Shown one piece after another: positions 18,849 through 27,609 of a DNA stretch of 64,000 bases. Location: the NCBI RefSeq assembly GCF_017948675.1, contig NZ_JAGFBU010000001.1:930001-994000 (forward strand), in the 5' to 3' direction. Positions within the stretch are counted from its first letter, which is position 1, and every line of letters begins with the position of its first letter. Position numbers and translations under genes: made by a program. The notes under the pieces were generated by a model, which saw only the letters and a program-made list of their open reading frames with translations, was not told the DNA's origin and ran no database searches. Origin of the DNA: Flavobacterium flabelliforme. Its GTDB lineage: Bacteria > Bacteroidota > Bacteroidia > Flavobacteriales > Flavobacteriaceae.

Positions 18849-19890
18849 TATTGCCTAAACTTTTCTGATTAATAATATCCTCTTCAGTCAATGGAATTTC
18901 GGCCATACTTATTTTCTTACGGTCTTCTTCTCTACCTAGTAATATATTTTCTTCAGTAGCAATCTCAACTTTCTCTAACTTTCTAGTATAGTTATTTTGA
19001 TTGATAACCGAATCTTTTTCAAATTCTCTTGGTCCTTCTATAGTCCAATCTGCAACATCTTTATGATCAAAACGGCAACCGTTACAAATAAACTCTTCTA
19101 CTTCATGAAACTCATCTTTTCTACCCGTTACACGTTGTATTTCGTCACCAAACATCCAAACAGTAGTTTTTCCACAACATTTATCACAATCTCTGTATGC
19201 GTTATAAGGTTTGTTGAACCAAACTCTAGATTTAAATCTAAAGGTTTTATCGGTCAACGCTCCTACCGGACACACATCAATCATGTTTCCAGAAAATTCA
19301 TTGTCAATTGCTTTTGAAATACAAGTTGAAATATTAGAATGATCTCCTCTATCCATAACTCCGTGTACACGATCATCAGTCAGTTGATCTGCAACCATTA
19401 CACAACGGTAACAAAGAATACAACGGTTCATGTGCAGTTGAATATTTTCACCAATATTTTCTGGTTCAAATGTTCTTTTTTCTTCAATGAAACGGCTTTC
19501 TGATTTCCCGTGTTCGAAGCTTAAATTTTGCAAATCACATTCACCAGCTTGGTCGCATACAGGACAATCTAATGGGTGATTTATTAATAAAAACTCTGTT
19601 ACTGATTTTCTAGCTTCTTGAACTCTTTCAGAAGATTTGCTATTTACTTCCATACCGTCCATACAACCGGTAACACAAGAGGCCATTAATTTTGGCATTG
19701 GTCTTGGATCAGCTTCGCTTCCTTTAGCAACTTCTACCAAACAACAACGGCATTTACCACCGCTCCCTTTTAGTTTAGAATAATAGCACATTGCGGGCGG
19801 AACTACTTCTCCACCTATCATACGTGCCGCTTGCAGGATTGTTGTTCCTGGTTCTACTTCTATCGACTGTCCGTCTATTGTTACTTTCAT
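18841..19890 (-). CDS. nuoG: NADH-quinone oxidoreductase subunit G, short form
   Basis: The electron-wire subunit of complex I. Only the N-terminal iron-sulfur part is present, 349 residues against about 900 in Escherichia coli. An N-terminal 2Fe-2S ferredoxin domain (CYYSKLKGSGGKCRCCLVEV) is followed by the His/Cys ligand set HPLDCPVCDQAGECDLQNL. Next come the paired 4Fe-4S region (MNRCILCYRCVMV and MIDVCPVGALTD) and a last cysteine-rich strip (YRDCDKCC, FICNGC). The molybdopterin-like domain is absent. nuoH starts inside the last codons, so there is no remnant, and the short form looks genuine rather than frameshifted. A four-helix-bundle gene lies upstream of it. Confidence 0.93.
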   Translation of the reverse strand: MKVTIDGQSIEVEPGTTILQAARMIGGEVVPPAMCYYSKLKGSGGKCRCCLVEVAKGSEADPRPMPKLMASCVTGCMDGMEVNSKSSERVQEARKSVTEFLLINHPLDCPVCDQAGECDLQNLSFEHGKSESRFIEEKRTFEPENIGENIQLHMNRCILCYRCVMVADQLTDDRVHGVMDRGDHSNISTCISKAIDNEFSGNMIDVCPVGALTDKTFRFKSRVWFNKPYNAYRDCDKCCGKTTVWMFGDEIQRVTGRKDEFHEVEEFICNGCRFDHKDVADWTIEGPREFEKDSVINQNNYTRKLEKVEIATEENILLGREEDRKKISMAEIPLTEEDIINQKSLGNNG

Positions 19891-19892
19891 TT

Positions 19893-19932
19893 CTTTTAAG
19901 TCTTAACGTCTTAATGTCAAAAGTCTTAAAGT
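19893..19932. repeat. Iterated repeat, nuoG-side flank of second four-helix-bundle gene
   Basis: The spacer consists of phased units of AAGTCTTAA, CGTCTTAATGTC and AAAAGTCTTAAAGT. GTCAAAAGTCTTAAAGT at 19916-19932 has an inverted partner with one mismatch at 20325-20341, on the other side of the small gene. It starts just before the nuoG start codon. Confidence 0.7.
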
Positions 19933-19941
19933 TTTGTTGCT

Positions 19942-20316
19942 TTAATTTTTCCGACTATTCTCTAAATATTTAATAAATCCGCTCAATAATTTTGATACTT
20001 CTGTAACACTAAAATATAATTCATCAAATTCTAATTTTGAAATATATTCTAAATCTAATGCTAAATACAAATGAGATCTAACTTCTCCCGCTGAAGCTTT
20101 TGCAACATATAAAAAATAAACAAATTCTTTGTCTGTATTTCTTTCAAATCCTTCTGCTATATTTGAAGAAATTGAGATTGAAGCCCTCCTAATCTGTCTA
20201 ACTAAATCAAAATCTTTTTTAAAAGAACAATTATCCGTTATTTCATAAATTCTTTTATTAAATAATCTAGATTTTTGCCAAGAATTAATTTCTTCGAAAG
20301 AGTTAAACTTCCCCAT
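19942..20316 (-). CDS. Four-helix-bundle protein (23S rRNA IVP / Avd-like family)
   Basis: A 124-residue helical protein with the family hallmark RQIRRASISISSNIAEGFER followed by FVYFLYVAKASAGEVRSHL. It matches the four-helix-bundle group better than the copy at 989-1351, with which it shares little sequence beyond the pattern. It lies between nuoF and nuoG, an unusual place for a non-nuo gene, in the operon direction. Inverted, iterated repeats bracket it. No role in complex I is known for this family. I infer an inserted element rather than a subunit. Confidence 0.88.
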   Translation of the reverse strand: MGKFNSFEEINSWQKSRLFNKRIYEITDNCSFKKDFDLVRQIRRASISISSNIAEGFERNTDKEFVYFLYVAKASAGEVRSHLYLALDLEYISKLEFDELYFSVTEVSKLLSGFIKYLENSRKN

Positions 20317-20320
20317 TCTC

Positions 20321-20362
20321 TTTTACTTTATGACTTTTGACTTTATGACATTATAACTTTAG
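20321..20362. repeat. Iterated repeat, nuoF-side flank of second four-helix-bundle gene
   Basis: Units of CTTTATGACTTTTGACTTTATGAC-type sequence run from just upstream of the small gene into the last codons of nuoF, whose stop codon is at 20343-20345. ACTTTATGACTTTTGAC (20325-20341) is the inverted partner of 19916-19932. The overlap with nuoF means the element reaches coding sequence. Confidence 0.7.
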
Positions 20363-21692
20363 AAAAAGGTTCCGCAACAAAGTGATCTCTATTTTTTATC
20401 TTTTCTGGGAAACGAATGTGATATTCGAACTCCTCTCTAAAATGACGAATCGCTGCCGCTACTGGCCAAGCCGCTGCATCACCTAAAGGACAAATTGTAT
20501 TTCCTTCAATTTTACTTTGAATACTCAAAAGCAATTCGATATCTTCTTCACGTCCGTGACCGTTCTCAATTCTATGCAATACTTTTTCCATCCATCCTGT
20601 ACCTTCACGGCAAGGAGAACATTGACCACAACTTTCATGGTGGTAAAAACGAGAAAAATTCCATGTATTACGCACAATGCAAGCAGTATCATTATAAACA
20701 ATAAATCCACCTGAGCCTAACATAGAACCGGTTGCAAACCCTCCGTCACTCAACGACTCATAAGTCATCAAACGATCTTCACCGTTTGCTGTTTTATAAA
20801 TAAGATTTGCAGGTAAAACAGGAACTGAACTTCCTCCTGGAACAAAAGCTTTTAGAGGTCTATCAGAACTCATTCCACCTAAATATTCATCAGAATTCAT
20901 GAACTCATAAACACTTAAACCCAATTCAATTTCGTAAACACCAGGATTTTTAACATGTCCTGAAGCTGAAATTAATTTGGTTCCCGTAGAACGACCGATA
21001 CCAATTTTAGCATAATCTGCACCTGAATTATTAATAATCCAAGGCACTGTAGCTATCGTTTCTACATTATTTACAACAGTAGGATTAGCCCAAAGACCTG
21101 AAATAGCAGGAAATGGTGGCTTGATACGAGGATTCCCTCTTTTTCCTTCTAATGATTCTATTAAGGCAGTTTCTTCACCACAAATATAGGCTCCAGCTCC
21201 ACAATGAACATACAGTTCTAAATCGTATCCTGAGCCTAATATGTTTTTACCCAAGAATCCAGCAGCTTTAGCTTCGTTAATGGCTTTTTCTAGTATTTTA
21301 TAAACCCACATGTACTCTCCACGAATGTAGATATACGATAGGTTTGCTCCTAATGCATAGCTCGAAGTAATCATACCTTCAATCAATAAATGAGGAATAA
21401 ATTCCATCAAATAGCGATCCTTGAAAGTTCCTGGCTCAGATTCATCAGCATTACAAACTAAATGTCTTGGTTTTCCTGATTTTTTATCAATAAAACTCCA
21501 TTTCATTCCAGCAGGAAATCCAGCACCACCACGGCCACGTAATCCAGAAGTTTTCACTTCTTCAACCACTTCGTCAGGTGTTAAGGTTTTTAACGCCTTT
21601 TCTACCGAAGCATACCCTCCGTTTGCACGGTAAACATCATAGGTTTTTATACCCGGAACGTTTATTTTATCTAATAATATTTTTTGTGACAT
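20343..21692 (-). CDS. nuoF: NADH-quinone oxidoreductase subunit F
   Basis: The NADH-binding flavoprotein of complex I, 449 residues. The FMN-site glycine-rich loop is GLRGRGGAGFPAGMKW, and the NADH loop is GAGAYICGEETALIESLEG. The 4Fe-4S cluster N3 is bound by SCGQCSPCREG plus the Cys in NTICPLGDAA. It starts one base after the nuoE stop codon. Its 3' end overlaps the repeat flanking the inserted small gene. Confidence 0.96.
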   Translation of the reverse strand: MSQKILLDKINVPGIKTYDVYRANGGYASVEKALKTLTPDEVVEEVKTSGLRGRGGAGFPAGMKWSFIDKKSGKPRHLVCNADESEPGTFKDRYLMEFIPHLLIEGMITSSYALGANLSYIYIRGEYMWVYKILEKAINEAKAAGFLGKNILGSGYDLELYVHCGAGAYICGEETALIESLEGKRGNPRIKPPFPAISGLWANPTVVNNVETIATVPWIINNSGADYAKIGIGRSTGTKLISASGHVKNPGVYEIELGLSVYEFMNSDEYLGGMSSDRPLKAFVPGGSSVPVLPANLIYKTANGEDRLMTYESLSDGGFATGSMLGSGGFIVYNDTACIVRNTWNFSRFYHHESCGQCSPCREGTGWMEKVLHRIENGHGREEDIELLLSIQSKIEGNTICPLGDAAAWPVAAAIRHFREEFEYHIRFPEKIKNRDHFVAEPFSKVIMS

Positions 21693-21693
21693 A

Positions 21694-22224
21694 TTATTTA
21701 TCGTGTACTATTATTTTATCGTTTTTGCAATCAGCAATTAATTGGTCAATTTTTTCCTCGTTCAAATTCTCTTTATAAAAATCGCCTAACTGCATCATTG
21801 GAGCATAACCACATGCTCCTAAACATTGAACACCTACTACTGTAAAATTTCCATCAGCTGTTGTCTCACCAGGATTTACTCCAAGTTTTTCACAAGTGTA
21901 ATCCATTAAATCCTCTGCTCCATTCAAACAACAAGGTGATGTTGTACAGAATTCGAACATATATTTCCCAACTGGTTTTTGATTGTACATCGTATAAAAC
22001 GAAACTACCTCATAAACCTCAATTGGTTTAATTTGAATAATTTCGGCTACTTTGTTCATTAATTCAATACTCAACCAATTATCGTGTGCATCTTGAACTT
22101 CATGCAAAACCGGTAATAAAGCTGATTTTCTTTTATCTTCAGGATAATGACTGATTAATTCATTGATTCGATTCATCAATGTTTCGGTCATATTTATTTC
22201 CTGTTTGTAATGTGTTCTTTCCAT
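21694..22224 (-). CDS. nuoE: NADH-quinone oxidoreductase subunit E
   Basis: A peripheral thioredoxin-fold subunit with a 2Fe-2S cluster (N1a), 176 residues. The ligands are in CTTSPCC (about 93-99) and CLGACGYAPMM (about 134-144). The ATG at 22224 gives an N-terminal MERTHYKQEIN. A second ATG twelve codons in would also give a complete domain. The upstream 80-bp gap to nuoD carries a GC-rich repeat fragment. Confidence 0.95.
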   Translation of the reverse strand: MERTHYKQEINMTETLMNRINELISHYPEDKRKSALLPVLHEVQDAHDNWLSIELMNKVAEIIQIKPIEVYEVVSFYTMYNQKPVGKYMFEFCTTSPCCLNGAEDLMDYTCEKLGVNPGETTADGNFTVVGVQCLGACGYAPMMQLGDFYKENLNEEKIDQLIADCKNDKIIVHDK

Positions 22225-22254
22225 TTTCTTTTTAAATCTGAATCAAAAATCGTT

Positions 22255-22296
22255 ATTCAACACCCGAGCCTGAAAGGCGAACTGGCGAAGCAATCA
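22255..22296 (-). repeat. GC-rich repeat fragment between nuoD and nuoE
   Basis: A short block with GAGCCTGAAAGGCGAACTGG and CGAAGCAATC is much richer in G and C than its surroundings. On the minus strand it reads GATTGCTTCGCCAGTTCGCC and continues to a GCCTTTCAGGC partial palindrome. Similar blocks are, as I recall, common dispersed repeats in this group. Only one copy is in this window, so the call is tentative. Confidence 0.4.
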
Positions 22297-22304
22297 AAAA
22301 TCTT

Positions 22305-23543
22305 TTAAGCGTCTAATTCTCCTGCTATTACATTCAAACTTGACAAAATAACTATTGCATCAGAAAGCAAAGCACCTTTGATCATTTCAGGATAAGCTTG
22401 ATAGTATATAAAGCAAGGTCTACGGAAATGTAACCTGTAAGCGGTACGACTTCCATCAGTTACTAAATAAAAACCTAATTCACCATTACCCCCTTCAACA
22501 GGATGGTATATTTCAGCAACCGGAACAGGAACTTCGCCCATTACAATTTTGAAGTGATAAATTAAAGATTCCATGCTTGTGTACACATCTTCTTTTGGAG
22601 GAAGATAATAATCTGGAACGTCAGCATGAAAATCATTTCCTTCTGGCATTTTATCTAATGCTTGACGGATAATACTTAAACTCTCCCAAACTTCTGCGTT
22701 ACGAACACAAAAACGGTCATAAGTATCACCAGATTTCCCCACAGGAACTATGAAATCAAAATCTTCATAAGAAGAATAAGGTTGAGCTACACGAACATCA
22801 TAATCAACACCAGAACCACGTAAATTAGGACCCGTAAATCCATAAGCCATTGCTTTTTCAGCACTAATGGCACCCACGTTTACAGTTCTGTCAATAAAAA
22901 TTCTATTTCTAACAAATAAGTTTTCAAATTCTTGCCAAGCAGCAGGAAATTCTGCTAAAAAAATATCAAGTTTCTTAAATGCTTCTGGCGACCAATCTCT
23001 TTCGAAACCACCAATTCTTCCCATATTTGTGGTCAAACGCGCTCCACAAATTTCTTCGTAGATTTCGTAAATCTTTTCTCTAAATTGGAAAACATATAAA
23101 AATCCAGTGTACGCACCAGTATCGACACCCAGGATTGAATTACAAATAATATGATCTGCAATTCTTGCTAATTCCATTACAATTACCCTTAAATATTGTG
23201 CTCTTTTAGGAACTTCAATATCTAATAATTTTTCTAATGTCATCCACCATCCCATATTATTAATAGGAGAAGAACAATAGTTCATCCTATCGGTAAGAGG
23301 TGTTACTTGATAAAAAGGACGATTTTCAGCAATTTTCTCAAACGCTCTGTGAATGTAACCAATAGTTGGTTCAGCCTCAAGAATACGCTCACCATCCATC
23401 AACAAAATATTTTGGAAAATTCCGTGTGTTGCTGGGTGAGTTGGCCCCAAATTCAGAATCGAAAGCTCGCTTCCATCTTCATTTTGTTGCTCTTTTATTC
23501 TTTTAGCATAACGATGCTCTGGGGGTAATAATAGTTCTGACAT
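22305..23543 (-). CDS. nuoD: NADH-quinone oxidoreductase subunit D
   Basis: The 49-kDa-type quinone-site subunit, related to the large subunit of NiFe hydrogenases but without the metal cysteines, 412 residues. LNLGPTHPATHGIFQNIL provides the conserved His of the quinone head-group pocket, and RTAYRLHFRRPCF lies near the C terminus. It is separate from nuoC, not fused as in Escherichia coli, with a 31-bp gap. Confidence 0.96.
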   Translation of the reverse strand: MSELLLPPEHRYAKRIKEQQNEDGSELSILNLGPTHPATHGIFQNILLMDGERILEAEPTIGYIHRAFEKIAENRPFYQVTPLTDRMNYCSSPINNMGWWMTLEKLLDIEVPKRAQYLRVIVMELARIADHIICNSILGVDTGAYTGFLYVFQFREKIYEIYEEICGARLTTNMGRIGGFERDWSPEAFKKLDIFLAEFPAAWQEFENLFVRNRIFIDRTVNVGAISAEKAMAYGFTGPNLRGSGVDYDVRVAQPYSSYEDFDFIVPVGKSGDTYDRFCVRNAEVWESLSIIRQALDKMPEGNDFHADVPDYYLPPKEDVYTSMESLIYHFKIVMGEVPVPVAEIYHPVEGGNGELGFYLVTDGSRTAYRLHFRRPCFIYYQAYPEMIKGALLSDAIVILSSLNVIAGELDA

Positions 23544-23574
23544 TTATTTAATGTGAAAAATTATAATAGTTTGT

Positions 23575-24096
23575 TTAGTAATTGTCTGTTGTTCTTCCAA
23601 AGAAACGGTCATCTTTATCAGTTCTTCCGCTATCTTCCATTGGAAACTCTTTTCGCATCGGAAAAGAAATCATTTCATCCATATTCAAAATACGTTTCAA
23701 TTGTGGATGTCCAATAAAATCAATACCGTAAAAATCAAATGTTTCTCTTTCCATCCAATTGGAGCTTAAGAAAATATTTGATATCGTGTTAATTTGAGGA
23801 TTTTCTCCACTAATAAAAGCTTTGATTTTTATACGTTTGTTTTCATACCAGTTGTGCAAATGATATACAACAACAAATTGTCTGTTTACCTCGTTATCGG
23901 GATAATGAACACCACACAAATCGGTTAAGAAATGAAAACGAAGTTCTGGATCATTTTTCAAAAAAAGAATTACCGAAGTAATTGTATCTGCTGTTACTTC
24001 AAATGAAAAAATATCTTTTTCTTGATTGTAATTAGAAACATTTTCTCCAAATATTTGGTTTAGTTTCTCTTGAATTTGTATCGTTTCTAAAGCCAT
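23575..24096 (-). CDS. nuoC: NADH-quinone oxidoreductase subunit C
   Basis: The 30-kDa-type structural subunit of the connecting module, 173 residues. The family signature ERETFDFYGIDFIGHPQLKR is at about residues 125-145, and LTDLCGVHYPDNE lies in the first half. It binds no cofactor but packs against NuoD and NuoB. It starts three bases after the nuoB stop. Confidence 0.95.
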   Translation of the reverse strand: MALETIQIQEKLNQIFGENVSNYNQEKDIFSFEVTADTITSVILFLKNDPELRFHFLTDLCGVHYPDNEVNRQFVVVYHLHNWYENKRIKIKAFISGENPQINTISNIFLSSNWMERETFDFYGIDFIGHPQLKRILNMDEMISFPMRKEFPMEDSGRTDKDDRFFGRTTDNY

Positions 24097-24099
24097 TAT

Positions 24100-24648
24100 T
24101 TATTTAATATTATAAGAAGCCAACAATTGTTGATACTCAGGAGAGCTTCTTCTTCTTACAGATTCGCTTTTTACTAATTCTTGTAATTTCATCACACCAT
24201 CTACAATTTGTTCTGGTCTTGGAGGACATCCTGAAACATACACATCTACAGGAATTACTTTGTCGATTCCTTGCAAAACAGAATAGGTATCAAAGATTCC
24301 GCCTGAACTAGCACAAGCTCCAACAGCAATAACCCATCTTGGCTCTGCCATTTGTTCATATACTTGTCGTAAAATTGGAGCCATTTTTTTTGAAATTGTC
24401 CCCATTACCATAAGCATATCGGCTTGACGTGGAGAAAAACTCACACGCTCAGAACCAAAACGTGCTAAATCGTAATGCGAAGCCATAGTTGCCATAAATT
24501 CGATTCCACAACATGAAGTTGCAAAAGGCAACGGCCATAATGAATTAGCGCGAGCCATACCAACCACATCATTTAGTTTTGTAGCGAAGAAACCTTCACC
24601 AACAACACCTTCTGGTGGCTCAACCATATTTACTTTAGAATTGCTCAT
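24100..24648 (-). CDS. nuoB: NADH-quinone oxidoreductase subunit B
   Basis: Carries the terminal 4Fe-4S cluster N2, which reduces quinone. In 182 residues it shows the adjacent cysteines SCCGIEFMA, then GACASSGGIFDTYSV and GCPPRPEQI. An in-frame ATG at 24687 would add 13 residues. The ATG at 24648 gives the usual start MSNSKVNMVEPPEG and is preferred. Confidence 0.95.
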   Translation of the reverse strand: MSNSKVNMVEPPEGVVGEGFFATKLNDVVGMARANSLWPLPFATSCCGIEFMATMASHYDLARFGSERVSFSPRQADMLMVMGTISKKMAPILRQVYEQMAEPRWVIAVGACASSGGIFDTYSVLQGIDKVIPVDVYVSGCPPRPEQIVDGVMKLQELVKSESVRRRSSPEYQQLLASYNIK

Positions 24649-24675
24649 TATATATTGGATTTCAGATATTAGACA

Positions 24676-24694
24676 TCCGAATTTCATATTCGGA
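24676..24694. other. Hairpin in the nuoB-nuoA spacer
   Basis: TCCGAAT and ATTCGGA form a perfect seven-base-pair stem with a five-base loop in the 97-bp spacer between nuoA and nuoB. No T-run follows, so it does not look like a terminator. It may adjust expression of nuoA relative to the genes behind it, or be a repeat remnant. Confidence 0.5.
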
Positions 24695-24745
24695 ATTAAT
24701 AATCAAATATTTCTCATTTTAAACACTTACTCAAGAAGTGCTAAA

Positions 24746-25111
24746 TTATTCCCACTCGAGTGCTTTCTTTTTGATTATGTAGAAAAAACCAACCAAAAGC
24801 AACATCATAAAAATTATCATTTTTACCATACCTTCCATGCCTAACTCCTTGAAGTTGATTGCCCAAGGATAAAGAAAAATCACTTCGATATCAAACAAAA
24901 CGAACAAAATAGCAACAAGAAAATATTTTACTGAGAATGGAATTCTAGCATTTCCAACGGATTCAATACCGCATTCGAAATTTTTGTCTTTAATTTCAGA
25001 AGAGCGCTTAGGCCCTAACTTCCCTGAAACCAATATAGTACCAACAACAAACCCTACAGCCAAAATAAACTGCATTAAAATTGGGATATAATTTATTTGA
25101 TCCGATTGCAT
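24746..25111 (-). CDS. nuoA: NADH-quinone oxidoreductase subunit A
   Basis: First gene of the operon, encoding a three-helix membrane subunit near the quinone chamber, 121 residues. The conserved loop KNFECGIESVGNARIPFSVKYF holds the Cys whose accessibility changes between active and deactive enzyme. The helices AILFVLFDIEVIFLYPWAI and the C-terminal helix are complete. A promoter lies just upstream. Confidence 0.95.
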   Translation of the reverse strand: MQSDQINYIPILMQFILAVGFVVGTILVSGKLGPKRSSEIKDKNFECGIESVGNARIPFSVKYFLVAILFVLFDIEVIFLYPWAINFKELGMEGMVKMIIFMMLLLVGFFYIIKKKALEWE

Positions 25112-25142
25112 ATTGTATGTTTTTTTGAATAAAAATAAGCAA

Positions 25143-25173
25143 CAAAGATAGGTTTCAACTATTTAAAACACAA
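25143..25173 (-). promoter_or_regulatory. Promoter of the nuo operon
   Basis: Minus-strand TTG (25171-25173), a 20-base spacer and TATCTTTG (25143-25150) fit the Bacteroidota consensus. The predicted start gives a leader of about 30 bases before nuoA. No further promoter of this quality was seen within the operon. Confidence 0.7.
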
Positions 25174-25294
25174 GCCAAAAACAAGTATTAGTTAAGGCCA
25201 AAATACAATAACCGACTAATTTTTATTGATTATAAATAAGAGGCAATGTTTTCTAATTTAAAAAAAAAGAAAATTTAAATTAAATGCAAAAAAA

Positions 25295-25320
25295 AACGCT
25301 TCGAAATAAATCGAAACGTT
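25295..25320 (-). terminator. Terminator after the cold-shock gene
   Basis: AACG, one mismatch, TTCGA, a six-base loop and the complementary arm form a hairpin followed on the minus strand by a long T-run. It ends the cold-shock gene and shields the nuo promoter from read-through. Confidence 0.75.
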
Positions 25321-25351
25321 TTTATGTTTTATCAAAAAATAAATTTTTTGA

Positions 25352-25546
25352 TTAGATAACTGCAACTTTCGCTGCAACTTTCCCTTTTCTTCCTTCTTCT
25401 TCTTCGTAGCTTACTCTATCACCTTCGCGCAATTCTTCCGCGTTGATTCCTGATGCATGAACAAAAATGTCTTTTCCTGTTTCTTCGTCTGTAATGAATC
25501 CGTAACCTTTAGATTCATTGAAAAATTTAACTGTACCTGTACGCAT
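25352..25546 (-). CDS. Cold-shock domain protein
   Basis: A 64-residue single-domain nucleic-acid chaperone of the CspA family. RNP1 (KGYGFIT, residues 13-19) and RNP2 (DIFVHAS, 25-31) are intact. The C-terminal half is unusually acidic then basic (YEEEEGRKGKVAAKV). It is monocistronic between its own -7 box and terminator. It binds single-stranded RNA or DNA and melts secondary structure. Whether it is cold-induced cannot be told here, as the leader is only about 25 bases, far shorter than the leader of E. coli cspA. Confidence 0.95.
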   Translation of the reverse strand: MRTGTVKFFNESKGYGFITDEETGKDIFVHASGINAEELREGDRVSYEEEEGRKGKVAAKVAVI

Positions 25547-25575
25547 TGTAATTGTAATAATAATTTATAATGAGG

Positions 25576-25583
25576 CAAATGTA
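25576..25583 (-). promoter_or_regulatory. -7 box of the cold-shock gene
   Basis: Minus-strand TACATTTG followed by C matches TAnnTTTG and lies about 30 bases upstream of the start codon. No clear -33 element was found at the right spacing. Confidence 0.5.
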
Positions 25584-25678
25584 ATATTTAATATAATACG
25601 AAATACCATATAGCCTTTTTATTTTGTAAAAATATTGATTTTCAATGCATTCTAACAAATTTTATCGACAAACAACAA

Positions 25679-27424
25679 CTAAACTAATTTGATATGCAAT
25701 TCTTTTAACTGTGACTCATCAATTTTTGAAGGAGCGTCAATCATTACATCTCTTCCTGAATTGTTTTTTGGAAAAGCTATAAAATCACGAATGGTTTCTT
25801 GACCACCTAAAATAGCAACCAAACGATCCAATCCGAATGCTAATCCCCCGTGTGGTGGCGCTCCAAACTGGAAAGCATCCATCAAAAATCCGAATTGTGC
25901 TTTGGCTTCCTCTTCGGTAAAACCTAAATATTTAAACATTAATTGTTGGGTAGCTTTATCATGGATACGAATAGAACCTCCTCCAATTTCGTTTCCATTT
26001 AAAACCATATCATAGGCATTAGCACGAACTTTTCCTGGGTCCGTTTCTAATAAATGCATATCCTCTGGTTTAGGAGAAGTAAATGGATGATGCATGGCAT
26101 GATAACGACCACTTTCTTCATCAAATTCTAATAAAGGGAAATCAACAACCCATAATGGTGCAAATTCAGCTGGATTTCTTAAACCCAAACGAGTGGCAAC
26201 TTCCATACGCAAAGCACTAAGTTGTGTTCTTGTTTTATCAGCTGGACCAGAAAGCACAAAAATCATATCGCCAGGTTTAGCTCCTGTTGTTTTTGCCCAA
26301 TTTGTTAAATCATTTTGATCGTAAAATTTATCTACAGAAGATTTATACGTTCCATCTTCATTACATTTTACATAAACCATTCCCGATGCACCAACTTGCG
26401 GACGTTTTACCCAGTCGATTAAAGCGTCAATTTCTTTACGGGTATAACTTCCTGCTCCAGGAACTGCTATACCAACAACCAATTCTGCTGCGTTGAATAC
26501 TGGAAATTCTTTGTGTTGTGCAAATTCATTCAATTCACCAAATTCCATTCCGAAACGAATGTCTGGCTTATCATTTCCATAGGTTTTCATGGCATAATCG
26601 TATGTCATTCTAGGAAACTTATCTACTTCTATTCCTTTTATTTCTTTCAATAAATGACGGGTTAAGCCTTCAAAAATATTTAAAATATCTTCTTGCTCAA
26701 CGAATGCCATTTCACAATCAATTTGTGTAAACTCAGGCTGTCTGTCTGCTCTTAAATCTTCATCACGAAAACACTTTACGATTTGAAAATATTTATCCAT
26801 TCCACCTACCATCAATAATTGCTTGAAGGTTTGTGGTGATTGTGGTAAAGCGTAAAACTGCCCTTCATTCATCCTTGATGGAACCACAAAATCCCTTGCC
26901 CCTTCTGGAGTAGATTTGATTAAATAAGGAGTTTCAACTTCGCAAAAATCTAAATCTGAAAGATACTTACGCACTTCCATTGCTACTTTATGACGAAAAA
27001 GAAGGCTGTTTTTTACAGGATTTCTTCTAATATCCAAGTAACGGTATTTCATTCTGATGTCTTCTCCTCCATCTGTTTCATCTTCAATAGTAAAAGGCGG
27101 TGTAAGAGAGGCATTAAGAATATTCAATTCAGTTACTAAAATTTCAATATCACCCGTAGTCATATTTTTGTTTTTGGCTTCCCGCTCAATAACAGTTCCT
27201 TTTACTTGGATAACGAACTCACGACCCAATGTTTTTGCCAATTCAAAAACCTCTTTATTAGAACGACCTTCGTCAAAAATTAATTGGGTAATTCCATAAC
27301 GGTCACGCAAATCGACCCAATTCATAAATCCTTTATCACGCGATTTTTGAACCCAACCGGCAAGTGTAACCTCTTGAGATATGTTTTTGGCGGTAAGTTC
27401 TCCGCAGGAATGACTTCTATACAT
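25679..27424 (-). CDS. aspS: Aspartyl-tRNA synthetase
   Basis: Class II synthetase charging tRNA-Asp, 581 residues with the bacterial plan. An N-terminal OB-fold anticodon domain ([24 protein letters not shown]) is followed by catalytic motif 2 ([18 protein letters not shown]). The inserted GAD domain follows, and motif 3 ([13 protein letters not shown]) is near the C terminus. An ATG exists six codons earlier at 27442, but it lies inside the -7 box, so the ATG at 27424 giving [14 protein letters not shown] is used. Whether it also charges tRNA-Asn depends on an AsnRS or GatCAB elsewhere. Confidence 0.96.
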   Translation of the reverse strand: MYRSHSCGELTAKNISQEVTLAGWVQKSRDKGFMNWVDLRDRYGITQLIFDEGRSNKEVFELAKTLGREFVIQVKGTVIEREAKNKNMTTGDIEILVTELNILNASLTPPFTIEDETDGGEDIRMKYRYLDIRRNPVKNSLLFRHKVAMEVRKYLSDLDFCEVETPYLIKSTPEGARDFVVPSRMNEGQFYALPQSPQTFKQLLMVGGMDKYFQIVKCFRDEDLRADRQPEFTQIDCEMAFVEQEDILNIFEGLTRHLLKEIKGIEVDKFPRMTYDYAMKTYGNDKPDIRFGMEFGELNEFAQHKEFPVFNAAELVVGIAVPGAGSYTRKEIDALIDWVKRPQVGASGMVYVKCNEDGTYKSSVDKFYDQNDLTNWAKTTGAKPGDMIFVLSGPADKTRTQLSALRMEVATRLGLRNPAEFAPLWVVDFPLLEFDEESGRYHAMHHPFTSPKPEDMHLLETDPGKVRANAYDMVLNGNEIGGGSIRIHDKATQQLMFKYLGFTEEEAKAQFGFLMDAFQFGAPPHGGLAFGLDRLVAILGGQETIRDFIAFPKNNSGRDVMIDAPSKIDESQLKELHIKLV

Positions 27425-27439
27425 GGCTAAAAATTTTTG

Positions 27440-27447
27440 CAAAAATA
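27440..27447 (-). promoter_or_regulatory. -7 box of aspS
   Basis: Minus-strand TATTTTTG followed by C matches the consensus exactly. It places transcription start a few bases before the ATG at 27424 and excludes the longer in-frame start. Confidence 0.55.
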
Positions 27448-27609
27448 GTGTTTTCTTTTAAATTAGTGTCTTTTAAACTATCAATTAAAACCTTGTTGAT
27501 AAACCAATGAATAATCACAAATATAATTAAGATTACCAATTACAAATACTTTACTATTTATTGCAATATCATTTTAATAATTAAAGGTTTATAGTCTAAG
27601 TCAGAACGA

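Noticed and set aside
18841..19890. NuoG broken by a frameshift
   Set aside because: nuoH starts inside its last codons, and no remnant of the missing domain is found in any frame nearby.
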